A DNA stretch of 33,745 nucleotides from Oscillospiraceae bacterium (GCA_009779495.1 WRED01000023.1:1-33745), one strand, 5' to 3'; counted from the stretch's first letter, positions 1-8,555 are shown. The notes: generated from the letters alone by a model not told the origin. A program made the numbers and translations.

Positions 1-45
1 TACAATCTTGACCTCGCCGCGCTTGCTTTCTTTCTTCTCAAGCAT
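1..45 (-). CDS. Start of an unidentified gene running off the left edge
   Basis: An ATG at 45-43 on the minus strand opens a frame beginning MLEKKESKRGEVKIV that leaves the window after 15 codons. It has a good ribosome binding site (AGGGGTGA, about 51-58) and an extended -10 element (TGGTATAAT) just upstream. The lysine/glutamate-rich start followed by GEVKI resembles the N-terminus of Asp23/Gls24 envelope stress proteins, but 15 residues are too few for a family call. It is listed because start, ribosome binding site and promoter coincide. Confidence 0.5.
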   Translation of the reverse strand, partial: MLEKKESKRGEVKIV

Positions 46-62
46 CTTTTTCACCCCTATCC

Positions 63-71
63 ATTATACCA
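63..71 (-). promoter_or_regulatory. Extended -10 promoter of the left-edge gene
   Basis: On the minus strand TGG precedes a perfect TATAAT (63-68), forming an extended -10 element. No convincing -35 is present; that zone is occupied by the hairpin at 73-98. The leader to the ATG at 45 would be very short. Confidence 0.5.
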
Positions 72-72
72 T

Positions 73-98
73 AAAAAGCCCGCTTTTGCGAGCTTTTT
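73..98. terminator. Bidirectional terminator-like hairpin
   Basis: An 11-bp inverted repeat (AAAAAGCCCGC at 73-83 and GCGAGCTTTTT at 88-98, one G-U pair) closes a TTTT loop. A-rich and T-rich outer arms give a U-run on either strand. It lies between the end of the glycyl radical fusion gene and the start of the left-edge gene. Confidence 0.55.
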
Positions 99-130
99 CT
101 TGGTGTCATAGGGGGTTCTTTGACAATCTG

Positions 131-157
131 AAACAACCCCATAAAGGGGTTGTTTTT
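131..157. terminator. Rho-independent terminator with AACAACCCC stem
   Basis: AAACAACCCC (131-140) pairs with GGGGTTGTTT (146-155) around an ATAAA loop, followed by further T residues. The same stem and loop recur at 7379-7411. On the minus strand it can terminate transcripts of the glycyl radical fusion gene, which stops at 376. No gene is seen in 158-375. Confidence 0.65.
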
Positions 158-375
158 GCGCGAAAAGGGACGCTTTGCTTAACACGCTCTTGTACACTAC
201 ATAAAAAATACAGTAAAACAGAGAAATGATTTGCAATATTTCACTTTTTTTAGATTCATCAAATCCTTAGCAGATGAAAACAATGCATAAAGGTCATTGA
301 TGTCTTGTAAAGATTACAGAGAAGTAACGAAAGAATCAGAACCTGTATTCAATGCTTATCCCTACTTTCAAACAT

Positions 376-3300
376 TCAGGAATAACATGTCCTGTTAATA
401 ATAACTTTCTTCAAATCATCCGACAGCTCGTTAAAATATGCGCAATATCCCGCCACGCGCACCATAAGGTATCTGTGCTTTTCGGGGTTATTGTAAGCAT
501 CGACCAGAAGCTCGCGGCTGATGACATTGGGCTGGAACTGTATCCCGCCCGTGGTCAGGAAAGTACGGAAAATGTTCGAAAGATTGCGTACACCCTCCCT
601 GCCGGGGAAGAGCGCGGCGTCAACGGTCAGCGTGGCGGTGGAGCCATTGACGGCGTAATCGGTGAAGTTGACCCCGGACATGGCGTTGAGGGCGGAAAGC
701 AGATCAGCCTGTTCCATGCCGTAATGGGGCGCCACGCTGTTGGCCAGCGGCGCGCCTTTCAGCCTGCCGGAGGGCAGGGCCTGGGTCTTTAAGCCGTAAC
801 GGTCGCTGGTGTTCAGGGCATAATAGCCGGCGGTATAGCTGCCGTTTCTGGTGGCGTAGGGGAAAGAATCAAGGACATTGTTGTAGATTTCCATGACCTT
901 GGTGGTCCACAGGGCCGGCTCGGGCGACGAGTCGTCTCCGAACTTCGGGATCGCTAAAATATCTTTCCTGATCAGATCAAAGCCTTCGCCCTCAAAGTTG
1001 GCGTCGATGGCCCTGATGATCTGCTCCAGCGTATATTTTTCGCTCCCCCACACCAGCTCGTTGATGGCATAGAGGGAATCGGCCACGTCCGTCACGCCCA
1101 CCGCCTGAATGCCGGCTGTATTGTAGTCCGCCCCGCCCTCGTAGACGTCCATGCCGCGCTCAACGCTGCTTTTATAAAGCGCCGAAGCCAGCGGCGTCGT
1201 GAAATACTTCTGTAAGCCCCGCTCAATGACCTGCTGGTCGTGAAAGATCGACTTCGCCAGGGCGGTCAGGCGGGTTTGGAAGCGCGCCAGCAGCTCGTCC
1301 ATGCTCTTCGGCGGGTCGTAGCTGTACAGGCCCCTTCTTTTATCGCGGTTTTGTATCGTCTTTTCGCGCCGGGCGACGGCCGCTTTCCCGCGCTCGCCGC
1401 TGTTTCGGAAGCCGTACTCGATAAACCTTGTGACCATCTTCTCGACCTGCATGGGAAAGCCGAAGTTCCACAGATCGTGCTCGTGGCCCTTAAGCGCCTG
1501 GAGCAGGGGCAGAGCCAGGTTCATGTTGGCGCAGTCGGTGTTGCCGAAGTGGGAATCCGACGCCACCGGCTCCACGCAGCCGACGATGGAATAATTCCGT
1601 GCGTTCTCAAGCGTCGTATCGTAGTGCCGCATGAGGGTTTCGATGTAAATGCTGTCGCTGAACAGCTCCGGCATGGGACAGCCGTTTATGTAGACCTCGG
1701 CCAGCCTGTCGAGATACTTCCCCGGGCTGTCCTTATGTATCCTCGCGCACATGTTGACGGACAGCGGCTGCAATTCGCAGGCGTCAACGCACATGTAGGT
1801 GACATCATTCGTCGCGTCGTTGCCCTGCCTGTCCACGCCGCCGAAAGTCAGCGACTGGTCGATGGACAGCGTCTCGAACAGCTTGCTCAGATTAAGTATG
1901 CCGTCGCCGTCGTTGATCAGGATCGCTTCGTCCATCTTCAAAATGAAGAGGCAGAACAATTCCTTTGCTTCTTCATAGGTGATGATCCCCGCCTCAAGGT
2001 CACGTTTGAAGTAGGGGTACAAAATCTGATCCACCCTGCCGAAAGATATGGCGTTTTCATAGGCCTCGATACAAAGGGCGAGATGCAAAAACATCATGCT
2101 TTGCAGCGCCTCGTGAAAGGTCCGGGCCGGGTTCATCGGGACGAAGCGGCATATCTCGGCCATCTTTTCAAGCTCTTTTTTGCGGACGGGATCGGTTTCC
2201 GCCGCGCTCAGGCTCCTGAGATGGTTCGCGTACCGGCAGGCCCAGATATCCAGCGCGTCAAGGCAAAGCAAAATACCTTTATAAAAATCCTGATTGTTTT
2301 CGGGATGCTCCCCGGCCACTTTCAGAACCTCCGCCCGAAGCCCGCTCGTGCCAAGCTCCAGTATACGGTCAAAGTTTACGATAAAATGCGCTATGGCCGC
2401 GAAGTTGTTGTTGAAGCCCGCGGACGTCTCGGCGATCCTCGCCAGGGCCAGTATAAGATTGGAAAGGCTTTCCATGCCACGGGCGATGGTGCTTTTGTTG
2501 ATCCAATAGGGCAGAATCTTTCTGTAAAAATCAAGGCGCTCCTTTTTGGTGGAGATGAATTGTACGGGCGTCTGCTTGTGCGCGCCCGGCAGGACAAGGG
2601 CGTACAAAGTGCCGTACTGCTCCTCCCATATCTGCCCCGCGACCCGTTTGCCCGTGAAGTTGCCCACCAGCAGCTCGCCGGGCCAGACCTTGAGCGATTT
2701 CCGCGCCAGAACATATTTCAGCCGCTCTCCCCGGTGGACGGCCACGGGCTTTTTCAGCCCTTTGAACTTCTTGTAATACTCCGTTTTAAGGTGCCCGACC
2801 TCAAAGCAGATGGCCCGCTCGCTTTCCCTGATCGCCTTTTGCACGTCGAGCACGCGCTGCGTAAATTCGGCGGCGGGAGGCTTGGGCATAAGCTCGTCGC
2901 TGCACGCGCTTACGCCGTATTTCTCAAACAGCTTTATGCCGTTTTTAAGCGAGCTCAGGCTCTGATCCGGGCTGATGCTCAGCATGGGAACATCAAGACC
3001 CAAACGCGCGGCCTTGTCCTCATACATGCTGTGATATTTGAGAAGCTCGATCCTGTCATGCCCGATCCCTTTGAGATATTCCGCCGCGGCCCTGACTCTC
3101 TCCTCGCCGTCATTGAGGCCGGGGACCATCACCATGCGGAAGCTTATGTCCGCGCCGGTCCCCAGCAGATTCCCGATGTTACCGCGGATCAGGCTGTCGT
3201 CTTGGCCGGTCAGCCGCTCATGCAAATCGCCGCCGACCGCCTTGAGATCGACGATGAACTTGTCAATGAGGGACAGCAGCTCCGCGATGTTTTCCCAGGG

Positions 3301-3681
3301 AGCATGCAGGGAGGTTTCCGCCGCGATGTGCAGGCCGTTATCGCGAAAGAGGGTAAGCAGGACCTTCATGCTCTCCGTATCCTGCAAAAAGGGTTCGCCG
3401 CCGGAAAGCGTCACGCCGCCGTGGTTTTGATAAAACCTTTTGTCCCTGAGGACAACCTCGGCGATCTCGGGAACGGACATGGCGCGGCTCTCTCCGCCGT
3501 TTACGGACTGAGCCTCCGGGTTCTGGCACCACAGGCAGCGCAGCCCGCAGCCCGCGAAGAAAACGGCAGTGCGCAGACCCGGCCCGTCATGTACACAGGT
3601 GCGCTGGATTTTTACTACGTTTAATTTTTCTGTCAGGCTCTCGTTAAGATTCGCAATGGGAACTGAAACTGTTGTTTGCAT
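376..3681 (-). CDS. Fused glycyl radical enzyme activase and glycyl radical enzyme
   Basis: A single 1101-residue frame contains two proteins that are normally separate. Residues about 20-262 are a radical-SAM activating enzyme with the CxxxCxxC cluster motif at C45, C49 and C52; it lacks the extra ferredoxin insert, as in PflA-type activases. Residues about 268-1101 are a full-length pyruvate-formate-lyase-family enzyme with the catalytic cysteine C702 in GCVEP and the glycyl radical site G1078 in RVAGYCAYF near the C-terminus. The acidic residue after the cysteine (E704) is typical of eliminase or dehydratase members (glycerol, diol, choline and related enzymes) rather than true pyruvate formate-lyase; the substrate cannot be read from sequence. 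The start at 3681 is chosen for its AAGGGGTGG ribosome binding site; an upstream in-frame ATG at 3750 lies above the promoter. It is transcribed alone. Fusion and family calls are strong, function is unknown. Confidence 0.93.
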   Translation of the reverse strand: MQTTVSVPIANLNESLTEKLNVVKIQRTCVHDGPGLRTAVFFAGCGLRCLWCQNPEAQSVNGGESRAMSVPEIAEVVLRDKRFYQNHGGVTLSGGEPFLQDTESMKVLLTLFRDNGLHIAAETSLHAPWENIAELLSLIDKFIVDLKAVGGDLHERLTGQDDSLIRGNIGNLLGTGADISFRMVMVPGLNDGEERVRAAAEYLKGIGHDRIELLKYHSMYEDKAARLGLDVPMLSISPDQSLSSLKNGIKLFEKYGVSACSDELMPKPPAAEFTQRVLDVQKAIRESERAICFEVGHLKTEYYKKFKGLKKPVAVHRGERLKYVLARKSLKVWPGELLVGNFTGKRVAGQIWEEQYGTLYALVLPGAHKQTPVQFISTKKERLDFYRKILPYWINKSTIARGMESLSNLILALARIAETSAGFNNNFAAIAHFIVNFDRILELGTSGLRAEVLKVAGEHPENNQDFYKGILLCLDALDIWACRYANHLRSLSAAETDPVRKKELEKMAEICRFVPMNPARTFHEALQSMMFLHLALCIEAYENAISFGRVDQILYPYFKRDLEAGIITYEEAKELFCLFILKMDEAILINDGDGILNLSKLFETLSIDQSLTFGGVDRQGNDATNDVTYMCVDACELQPLSVNMCARIHKDSPGKYLDRLAEVYINGCPMPELFSDSIYIETLMRHYDTTLENARNYSIVGCVEPVASDSHFGNTDCANMNLALPLLQALKGHEHDLWNFGFPMQVEKMVTRFIEYGFRNSGERGKAAVARREKTIQNRDKRRGLYSYDPPKSMDELLARFQTRLTALAKSIFHDQQVIERGLQKYFTTPLASALYKSSVERGMDVYEGGADYNTAGIQAVGVTDVADSLYAINELVWGSEKYTLEQIIRAIDANFEGEGFDLIRKDILAIPKFGDDSSPEPALWTTKVMEIYNNVLDSFPYATRNGSYTAGYYALNTSDRYGLKTQALPSGRLKGAPLANSVAPHYGMEQADLLSALNAMSGVNFTDYAVNGSTATLTVDAALFPGREGVRNLSNIFRTFLTTGGIQFQPNVISRELLVDAYNNPEKHRYLMVRVAGYCAYFNELSDDLKKVIINRTCYS

Positions 3682-3714
3682 TATATACCACCCCTTATAT
3701 AGATGCTGAAAATT

Positions 3715-3743
3715 ATTATAACATAATTTTCCAAAAGAAGCAA
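3715..3743 (-). promoter_or_regulatory. Sigma-A promoter of the glycyl radical fusion gene
   Basis: On the minus strand TTGCTT (3738-3743) and a perfect TATAAT (3715-3720) are separated by exactly 17 bp, 34 bases above the ATG at 3681. It rules out the ATG at 3750 as the start. Confidence 0.65.
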
Positions 3744-3810
3744 CCCCCAAATTTGGCGTTCTTACGACATGATGCAGCCTTTAATAACTTAATCTAATAT
3801 CAAAACGAAT

Positions 3811-3893
3811 GAAGAAAAAAGCGATTTCCAGCATTAAATAACTTGTTCCTCTTACCCTTGTTTTTCTCTCTTCTATTTTCACTGTTTATTGTG
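3811..3893 (-). repeat. Left member of an inverted repeat pair flanking 4068-7227
   Basis: Read on the minus strand this segment holds a 26-bp block (3842-3867) and a 20-bp block (3814-3833) that recur identically on the plus strand at 7321-7346 and 7463-7482. Looser similarity continues outwards for about 25 bases. Here the two blocks are 8 bases apart; in the right copy they are 116 apart. Otherwise the 3751-4067 gap holds only the promoter of the next operon and a second possible -35 (TTGACA at 3929). Confidence 0.75.
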
Positions 3894-3980
3894 ATTCTTA
3901 ATTACGATTGGGACATGTGCCGGTGGGCTTGACACTTACCGCCGTACGATGATTTACAATTCATGCATAAAAACTAAAGC

Positions 3981-4009
3981 TTGCACTTCATAGCTTCTCC
4001 TGATATAAT
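3981..4009 (+). promoter_or_regulatory. Sigma-A promoter of the Gfo/Idh operon
   Basis: TTGCAC (3981-3986) and TATAAT (4004-4009) are 17 bp apart, followed by a leader of about 50 bases to the ATG at 4068. Confidence 0.6.
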
Positions 4010-4067
4010 GGGTACACGGAAAAGAACCATATAGCCGCCCAAAAAACAATGAAATCGGAGCCACGCC

Positions 4068-5048
4068 ATGAAAATCTGCATGTACGGCGCACAGGGGCAT
4101 ATCCATACTGTCCTGGATTATCTGGAGCAGACGGATGACGCCGCCGTCACAGCCATATGCTGTGAGCCGGGGGAGGACATCGTCTGGCTGAAAGAACGCC
4201 TGGCACAGGTGAACCAATTTGTCCGCGTGTACGGCGATTATCACGGGATGCTTGGCCGCGAAAATCCTGATATCGTCATCGTCAGCAGCTTCCCGGATCA
4301 AAACGCGGGGGCGGCGCGGCACGCGCTTTCACAAAACATCCATGTGTTCTGCGAAAAGCCGGTCGCGATCACCATGGCGCAATTTGAAAGGCTCTCGCAA
4401 ACGCTGAAAGAAAGCGGCGCAAAGCTGTACACCATGCTGACCGAACGCTTCAAGCCGGCGTTTTATACGGCGTACAGGGCGGCGGAGGACGGCCTTGCCG
4501 GCACGATAAGGCTGGTAGACGCCAGGAAATCCTACAAGCTGGGCATCCGCCCGGACTATTATAAATCCCGCGAAACCTATGCCGGGACGCTGTCGTGGGT
4601 AGGCATCCACGCCATCGACCGGATCTACCGGGCCTCGGGCAAAAAATTCCAGACCGTGTTCGCGCGGTCGAGCAACGGTTTCAATCGAGGCTTGGGCGAC
4701 TTGGAAACCACGGCGGTCTGCTGTTACGAGATGGAAGACGGCGTCCTCGCGGCTTTCACCTGCGATTATTACCGCCCCGCCGCCGCCGAAACCCACGGCG
4801 ACGACCGGCTTCGGATTGTCGGCACCCACGGCGTGATCGAGGTAATGGGCGGCGAAGCGCGGTATTTGCATGATGGCGGGTCGGAAGTTCTGCCATTGTT
4901 GGAACTGCCGTTGATATTCGAGGAATTTCTGTGGTATATCCGTACGGGCGAATCCGCGCACCTGACGACGGAGGATTGCATGTACACGACCTATGCCGCC
5001 TTGAAAACCATGGAATCGTCCGACACCGGCACAGCGGTAAGCCTATAG
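4068..5048 (+). CDS. Gfo/Idh/MocA family NAD(P)-dependent oxidoreductase
   Basis: This 326-residue protein has an N-terminal Rossmann fold with a nucleotide loop near residue 8 (GAQGHI) and the family's signature EKP (FCEKPVAI, about residue 95), followed by the alpha/beta substrate domain. Members oxidise or epimerise sugars, inositols and glycosides with NAD(P). At 326 residues it is a little short. A GGAG ribosome binding site precedes the ATG at 4068. It is the first gene of a three-gene operon with a second Gfo/Idh enzyme and an oligogalacturonate-lyase-like protein, which suggests a role with uronates or pectin fragments; that role is inference. Confidence 0.88.
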   Translation: MKICMYGAQGHIHTVLDYLEQTDDAAVTAICCEPGEDIVWLKERLAQVNQFVRVYGDYHGMLGRENPDIVIVSSFPDQNAGAARHALSQNIHVFCEKPVAITMAQFERLSQTLKESGAKLYTMLTERFKPAFYTAYRAAEDGLAGTIRLVDARKSYKLGIRPDYYKSRETYAGTLSWVGIHAIDRIYRASGKKFQTVFARSSNGFNRGLGDLETTAVCCYEMEDGVLAAFTCDYYRPAAAETHGDDRLRIVGTHGVIEVMGGEARYLHDGGSEVLPLLELPLIFEEFLWYIRTGESAHLTTEDCMYTTYAALKTMESSDTGTAVSL

Positions 5049-5063
5049 GAGGGAAACATTCAA

Positions 5064-6203
5064 ATGATCAATGTGGTTCTGGCCGGATGGGGCGGCTACG
5101 GGAAATTTTACGCGGATTACCTGATACAGAATCCGCATCGCTTGGATTATACTTTCCGCGCGGTAGCCGACCCGTTTTTGCGGGAGGAGGACAAGGCGGC
5201 CCTGGCCGTCCTGAACATCCCGTATTTCGACAGCCTGGAGGCTTTTTACAAGACGGGTACGGCGGAGCTGGCGATCATCTCGGCGCCGATCCACCTGCAC
5301 AAGCCGATGTGCGAAACGGCGGTTAAAAACGGCAGCGCCGTCCTCTGCGAGAAACCGGCGGCGGCGCGGCTATGCGAGCTGCTGGAGATGCATGAATACG
5401 AGACACGCTATCAAAAGGATATCTTCATCGGCTTCCAGTGGTCCTTCGCGGACCCGATCCTCAATCTAAAACGGGATCTCCTGCGCGGGGCATATGGCCG
5501 GGTGCTTTCGGGCAAGGCGATCGTGCTGTGGAACCGGGACCTAAGCTACTACAACCGTTCCACCGGCTGGGCCGGCAAGCGCCAAAGCAAGGACGGCGCG
5601 TATGTATACGACAGCGTCGCCAGCAACGCCGCCGCCCATTATTTGAACAACTTGCTGTTCCTGCTTGGGGACCGCATGGACGCCGCGGCGGAGGCCGCCG
5701 AAATACAGGCCGATTGTCGCAAAGCCAATCCCATCGAAACTTTCGACACCTGCGTCATCAAGGCACGGACGGCGAAAGGGCAGCCCCTGCTGTTTATCGC
5801 TTCCCACGCGGCGGATCGGAACATCGACCCCATATTTGAAATCGTGTGCGAAAAAGCCGTGATATCCTGCGATTTCTCCAAGGATAACGGGCTGCTGACC
5901 GCCAGACTGCCAGACGGCACGAGCAAGCAGTACGGGGCGCTAAACACCTCCGAACAGGAGCAGCAAAAGATCGTCCGCACCGTCAATTGGCTGAATGGCG
6001 CGCCGGGGGCGGAGAAACCTGTTTCCACAGTCATGGCCACGCGGCCTTTCGCAAGCGTGATCGACTACATATTTGAAACGGCGGAATTCAAGCCCTTTGA
6101 TCAAGAAGTCGTCTTCGACCAGGCGGCCAACCGGTATTATGTGCCGAAGCTGTCGGATACGCTGATGGATATATATAACAAGCATGAAAGCGGGAGGTCC
6201 TAG
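5064..6203 (+). CDS. Second Gfo/Idh/MocA family oxidoreductase
   Basis: This 379-residue protein carries the GWGGYG nucleotide-binding loop at the N-terminus and the EKP motif (LCEKPAAA, about residue 95). It starts 15 bases after the previous stop, behind a perfect AGGAGG that overlaps that stop region, so the two are probably co-translated. The two paralogues differ clearly, so this is not a recent duplication; they may act in sequence on one substrate or form a heteromer. The substrate is unknown. Confidence 0.9.
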   Translation: MINVVLAGWGGYGKFYADYLIQNPHRLDYTFRAVADPFLREEDKAALAVLNIPYFDSLEAFYKTGTAELAIISAPIHLHKPMCETAVKNGSAVLCEKPAAARLCELLEMHEYETRYQKDIFIGFQWSFADPILNLKRDLLRGAYGRVLSGKAIVLWNRDLSYYNRSTGWAGKRQSKDGAYVYDSVASNAAAHYLNNLLFLLGDRMDAAAEAAEIQADCRKANPIETFDTCVIKARTAKGQPLLFIASHAADRNIDPIFEIVCEKAVISCDFSKDNGLLTARLPDGTSKQYGALNTSEQEQQKIVRTVNWLNGAPGAEKPVSTVMATRPFASVIDYIFETAEFKPFDQEVVFDQAANRYYVPKLSDTLMDIYNKHESGRS

Positions 6204-6204
6204 C

Positions 6205-7227
6205 ATGAATCAGGTAAAATATATCGGCGGCGTGAAATACAACTATCACGCGGGGTATTACACCAGCAACAAATGGTTCGACAACAGCCGCCTTGTCCTG
6301 CAGAAATGGGAAAGCGGTGACAACGCGCCCCACACGCATGTGCTGTATGACATCGACACGGGAGAAGAACGGTTTCTGTGCGAGGGCGCCGAGTTTCCTG
6401 TCGTCAACGGCAGCCGATTCTACTACACGAAAGGCCCGTCCCTGTTCGTGGGAGACATCAATACCGCCGTTACGGAGGAGTTGTGGCGCAGCGAAGGCGG
6501 CCTCCCCCTCTCCTATGCGCATGTCACTAACGACGGGCGCTATGTCGGCATGAAAATGAGTCCGCCGGACGAAACCGCGGCGCTTTTGGTATGCGACACG
6601 CACACCGGGGATTGCCGTGAGATATACAGGAAACGCTTCCGGGAACCGTTCCCGGCCGCCGACCACGTCATGATCTGCCCCACGGACCCCAACCTGCTGT
6701 TTTTCGCCCACGAGGGCAACACCGAATACATCAGCAACCGGTTGTGGGCGGCGGACGGCAGAAACAAAACCGCCAGGTGCATCGCGAAGCAAAGCCTGAC
6801 CCCGGACGGCGACCTCGCCGACTGCTTCGGCCATGAGATGTGGGCCCCGGACGGCAGGGGGATGTATTTTGTGAAATACCAAGTCTCTCTGACGCAGCCG
6901 AAAGGCATCTGCTATGTGGATCTAAGAACCTCCGAGATAACACTGGTCGCGTCGGCGTTCCGCTACTGGCACGCGGGCGTGTCAGCGGACGGAAAAAAGC
7001 TTGTCGCCGACACCGCGCCCGATTGGGATACCCTGTCCCCCGGCGATGTCAGCGAGGTTATCTGCGTGGACCTGGAACGCGGCACCGAAACCTTGGTCGC
7101 GCGGGCGGCTTCCACCTGGAAGCACCCCTGCCACCCGCACCCGCAATTCAGCCCGGACGCGGATCAAATCTGCTTCACTACGCGGGGCGAACACGGCAAG
7201 GTGTGCGTCGGGATTGTAAAGTGTTAG
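6205..7227 (+). CDS. Oligogalacturonate-lyase-like beta-propeller protein
   Basis: A 340-residue protein built of repeated beta-propeller blades with WAPDG/SPD-type turns (FGHEMWAPDG near residue 208, WHAG near 255, HPCHPHPQFSPD near 307-318). This pattern matches the oligogalacturonate lyase family (PL22), whose manganese site uses histidines in such a HPH segment and which cleaves unsaturated digalacturonate in the cytoplasm. The residue three before the HPH motif is His, where characterised lyases have a Gln ligand as I recall, so activity is not assured. No signal peptide is seen. ATG 6205 is preferred over 6184 because a GGGAGG ribosome binding site lies directly before it; 6184 lies inside the previous gene. 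Confidence 0.75.
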   Translation: MNQVKYIGGVKYNYHAGYYTSNKWFDNSRLVLQKWESGDNAPHTHVLYDIDTGEERFLCEGAEFPVVNGSRFYYTKGPSLFVGDINTAVTEELWRSEGGLPLSYAHVTNDGRYVGMKMSPPDETAALLVCDTHTGDCREIYRKRFREPFPAADHVMICPTDPNLLFFAHEGNTEYISNRLWAADGRNKTARCIAKQSLTPDGDLADCFGHEMWAPDGRGMYFVKYQVSLTQPKGICYVDLRTSEITLVASAFRYWHAGVSADGKKLVADTAPDWDTLSPGDVSEVICVDLERGTETLVARAASTWKHPCHPHPQFSPDADQICFTTRGEHGKVCVGIVKC

Positions 7228-7285
7228 TGTGGATACAACAACGGCGGCCAGTTGGGCGACTCTACTCCTGTGCAAGTGTTAGGTT

Positions 7286-7485
7286 ATTAAAAATCATAGT
7301 AAAAAACGGAAATAAAAGCAAGAAAAACAAGGGTAAGAGGAACAAGAGGAAGCAGAAAAACAGAGGAATAAAGAGTATGCAAAAACAACCCCATAAAGGG
7401 GTTGTTTTTGCGCGCTCCTTTTTTCTCACGCTTTTTGAGAGTATATTTTAGCATTTTATTTGATGCTGGAAATCGCTTTTTTTCC
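7286..7485 (+). repeat. Right member of the inverted repeat pair, split by extra sequence
   Basis: The 26-bp block (7321-7346) and 20-bp block (7463-7482) match the minus strand of 3811-3867. They are separated by 116 bases instead of 8, and the extra sequence contains the terminator at 7379-7411. Together the two copies bracket the three-gene cluster at 4068-7227. Nothing else is recognised in the 7228-7557 gap. Confidence 0.75.
7379..7411. terminator. Bidirectional terminator between convergent genes
   Basis: A perfect 14-bp inverted repeat (GCAAAAACAACCCC and its complement) surrounds an ATAAA loop. It gives a stem followed by a U-run on both strands and lies between the convergent propeller gene (ends 7227) and dehydrogenase gene (ends 7558). 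The core is the same as at 131-157. Confidence 0.8.
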
Positions 7486-7557
7486 ACGTCGCCTTATTTA
7501 TCCCGCAATTTTATGCCTCTTGTTCTTTCGTTTTTCGAGAAAAGGGACACCTAACAA

Positions 7558-8373
7558 CTACCGCAGCTGCGAATTCATAGCCACATCAAACAGCCGATCC
7601 CCCATCATCGTCTTTGACACCACCGACAGCCGCGCGATTTTGCCTGCCAGATAACGCGGCTTGGGCTTCTTCGCGTTGATCGCTTTCATGATGCACTTGA
7701 CCACCGCCTCAGCGTCCGACACCGCCTTGCCCTGTGTCGCGCCGTTTAACAGGCGGTATGCCTTTTTCCCGAACTCCTCGTAAGCCGTGCCCGCGCTCGT
7801 TTCAAGCAGCGTCGCTTTAGCGCCGTCCGACCACTCCGTCTTGATGGGGCTTGGCTCCACAAGCGATACCCCTATGTTGAACGGGCGCAGCTCTATGCGC
7901 AGGCAGTCCGTGATTCCCTCAAGCGCGAATTTCGACGCGCAGTACCAGCCGCTGAGGGGCGAATAGACCCTCCCCGCCACGCTGGAGACGTTGATTATCC
8001 TGCCGCCGCCCCGTTCGCGCATGGAACCGGCCAAAAGCTGTATCAGGCGGACCGGCGCGAAGAAGTTGACCTCCATCTGCGCCCTGCCCACATCCATGGG
8101 CACGTTTTCGATTGGCCCGTACTGGCCGTAGCCCGCGTTGTTCACGATGACGTCCACGCCGCCGTCCGCGATGATGCGCTCGGCCAAAGCGTCAACGCCC
8201 GCACTGTCGTTCATGTCGAGCTTCACGGTGACGCCGCCTTTGTCCGCCAGATCCTTCATCTGATCAAGCGAACGCGCCGTGCAGTAGACCTTGCAGCCGT
8301 CGTCTAAAAGCCTCATGGCCGTCGCTTTGCCGATACCGCGCGACGCGCCGGTGACTAAAGCAACCTTTTGCAT
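7558..8373 (-). CDS. Short-chain dehydrogenase/reductase
   Basis: A 271-residue classical SDR. It has the TGASRGIG cofactor loop at residues 8-15, the NNAG motif, and the YxxxK catalytic pair at Y144 and K148 (YCASK), after the SSVAG serine. The substrate region resembles NAD(P)-dependent ketone or acyl reductases found in many Firmicutes; the substrate cannot be named. A GGGAGGG ribosome binding site precedes the ATG. A TATAAT lies upstream on the minus strand, next to the palindromic repeat at 8407, with no clear -35. It is 200 bases downstream of the giant fusion gene on the same strand, but the repeat between them makes co-transcription uncertain. Confidence 0.92.
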   Translation of the reverse strand: MQKVALVTGASRGIGKATAMRLLDDGCKVYCTARSLDQMKDLADKGGVTVKLDMNDSAGVDALAERIIADGGVDVIVNNAGYGQYGPIENVPMDVGRAQMEVNFFAPVRLIQLLAGSMRERGGGRIINVSSVAGRVYSPLSGWYCASKFALEGITDCLRIELRPFNIGVSLVEPSPIKTEWSDGAKATLLETSAGTAYEEFGKKAYRLLNGATQGKAVSDAEAVVKCIMKAINAKKPKPRYLAGKIARLSVVSKTMMGDRLFDVAMNSQLR

Positions 8374-8406
8374 AGTTATGCCCTCCCTTTTTTATGGTAG
8401 TATTAT

Positions 8407-8555
8407 ACCCCTCCGGCGCGTTCGCGCCACCTCCCCTTGCAGGGGCGCGGCTTTTATGGCGACTCGCCCCCAAGCCTCCCCTATAAGGGGAGGTGGCACG
8501 CAGTGCCGGAGGGGTTGGAAAGCGTAAAAAATCAATATAATCGTCTAAAAGAGCG
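8407..8555. repeat. Palindromic intergenic repeat, family A copy 1
   Basis: CCCCTCCGGC at 8408-8417 and its complement ending at 8514 bound an imperfect palindrome with internal CCTCCCCT/AGGGGAGG arms. The right flank (TAAAAAATCAATATAATCGTCTAAAAG) resembles the right ends of the copies at 26808 and 28441, but the matching left flank is missing, so this copy seems truncated. Confidence 0.8.

Noticed and set aside
1240-3624. Long open frame (794 codons) on the plus strand
   Set aside because: It lies antisense to the glycyl radical fusion, has no ribosome binding site and no recognisable domain; GC-rich third positions leave the opposite strand open.
3681-3750. Upstream ATG at 3750 as start of the glycyl radical fusion
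   Set aside because: It is above the -10 and -35 elements and lacks a ribosome binding site; the extra 23 residues resemble no domain.
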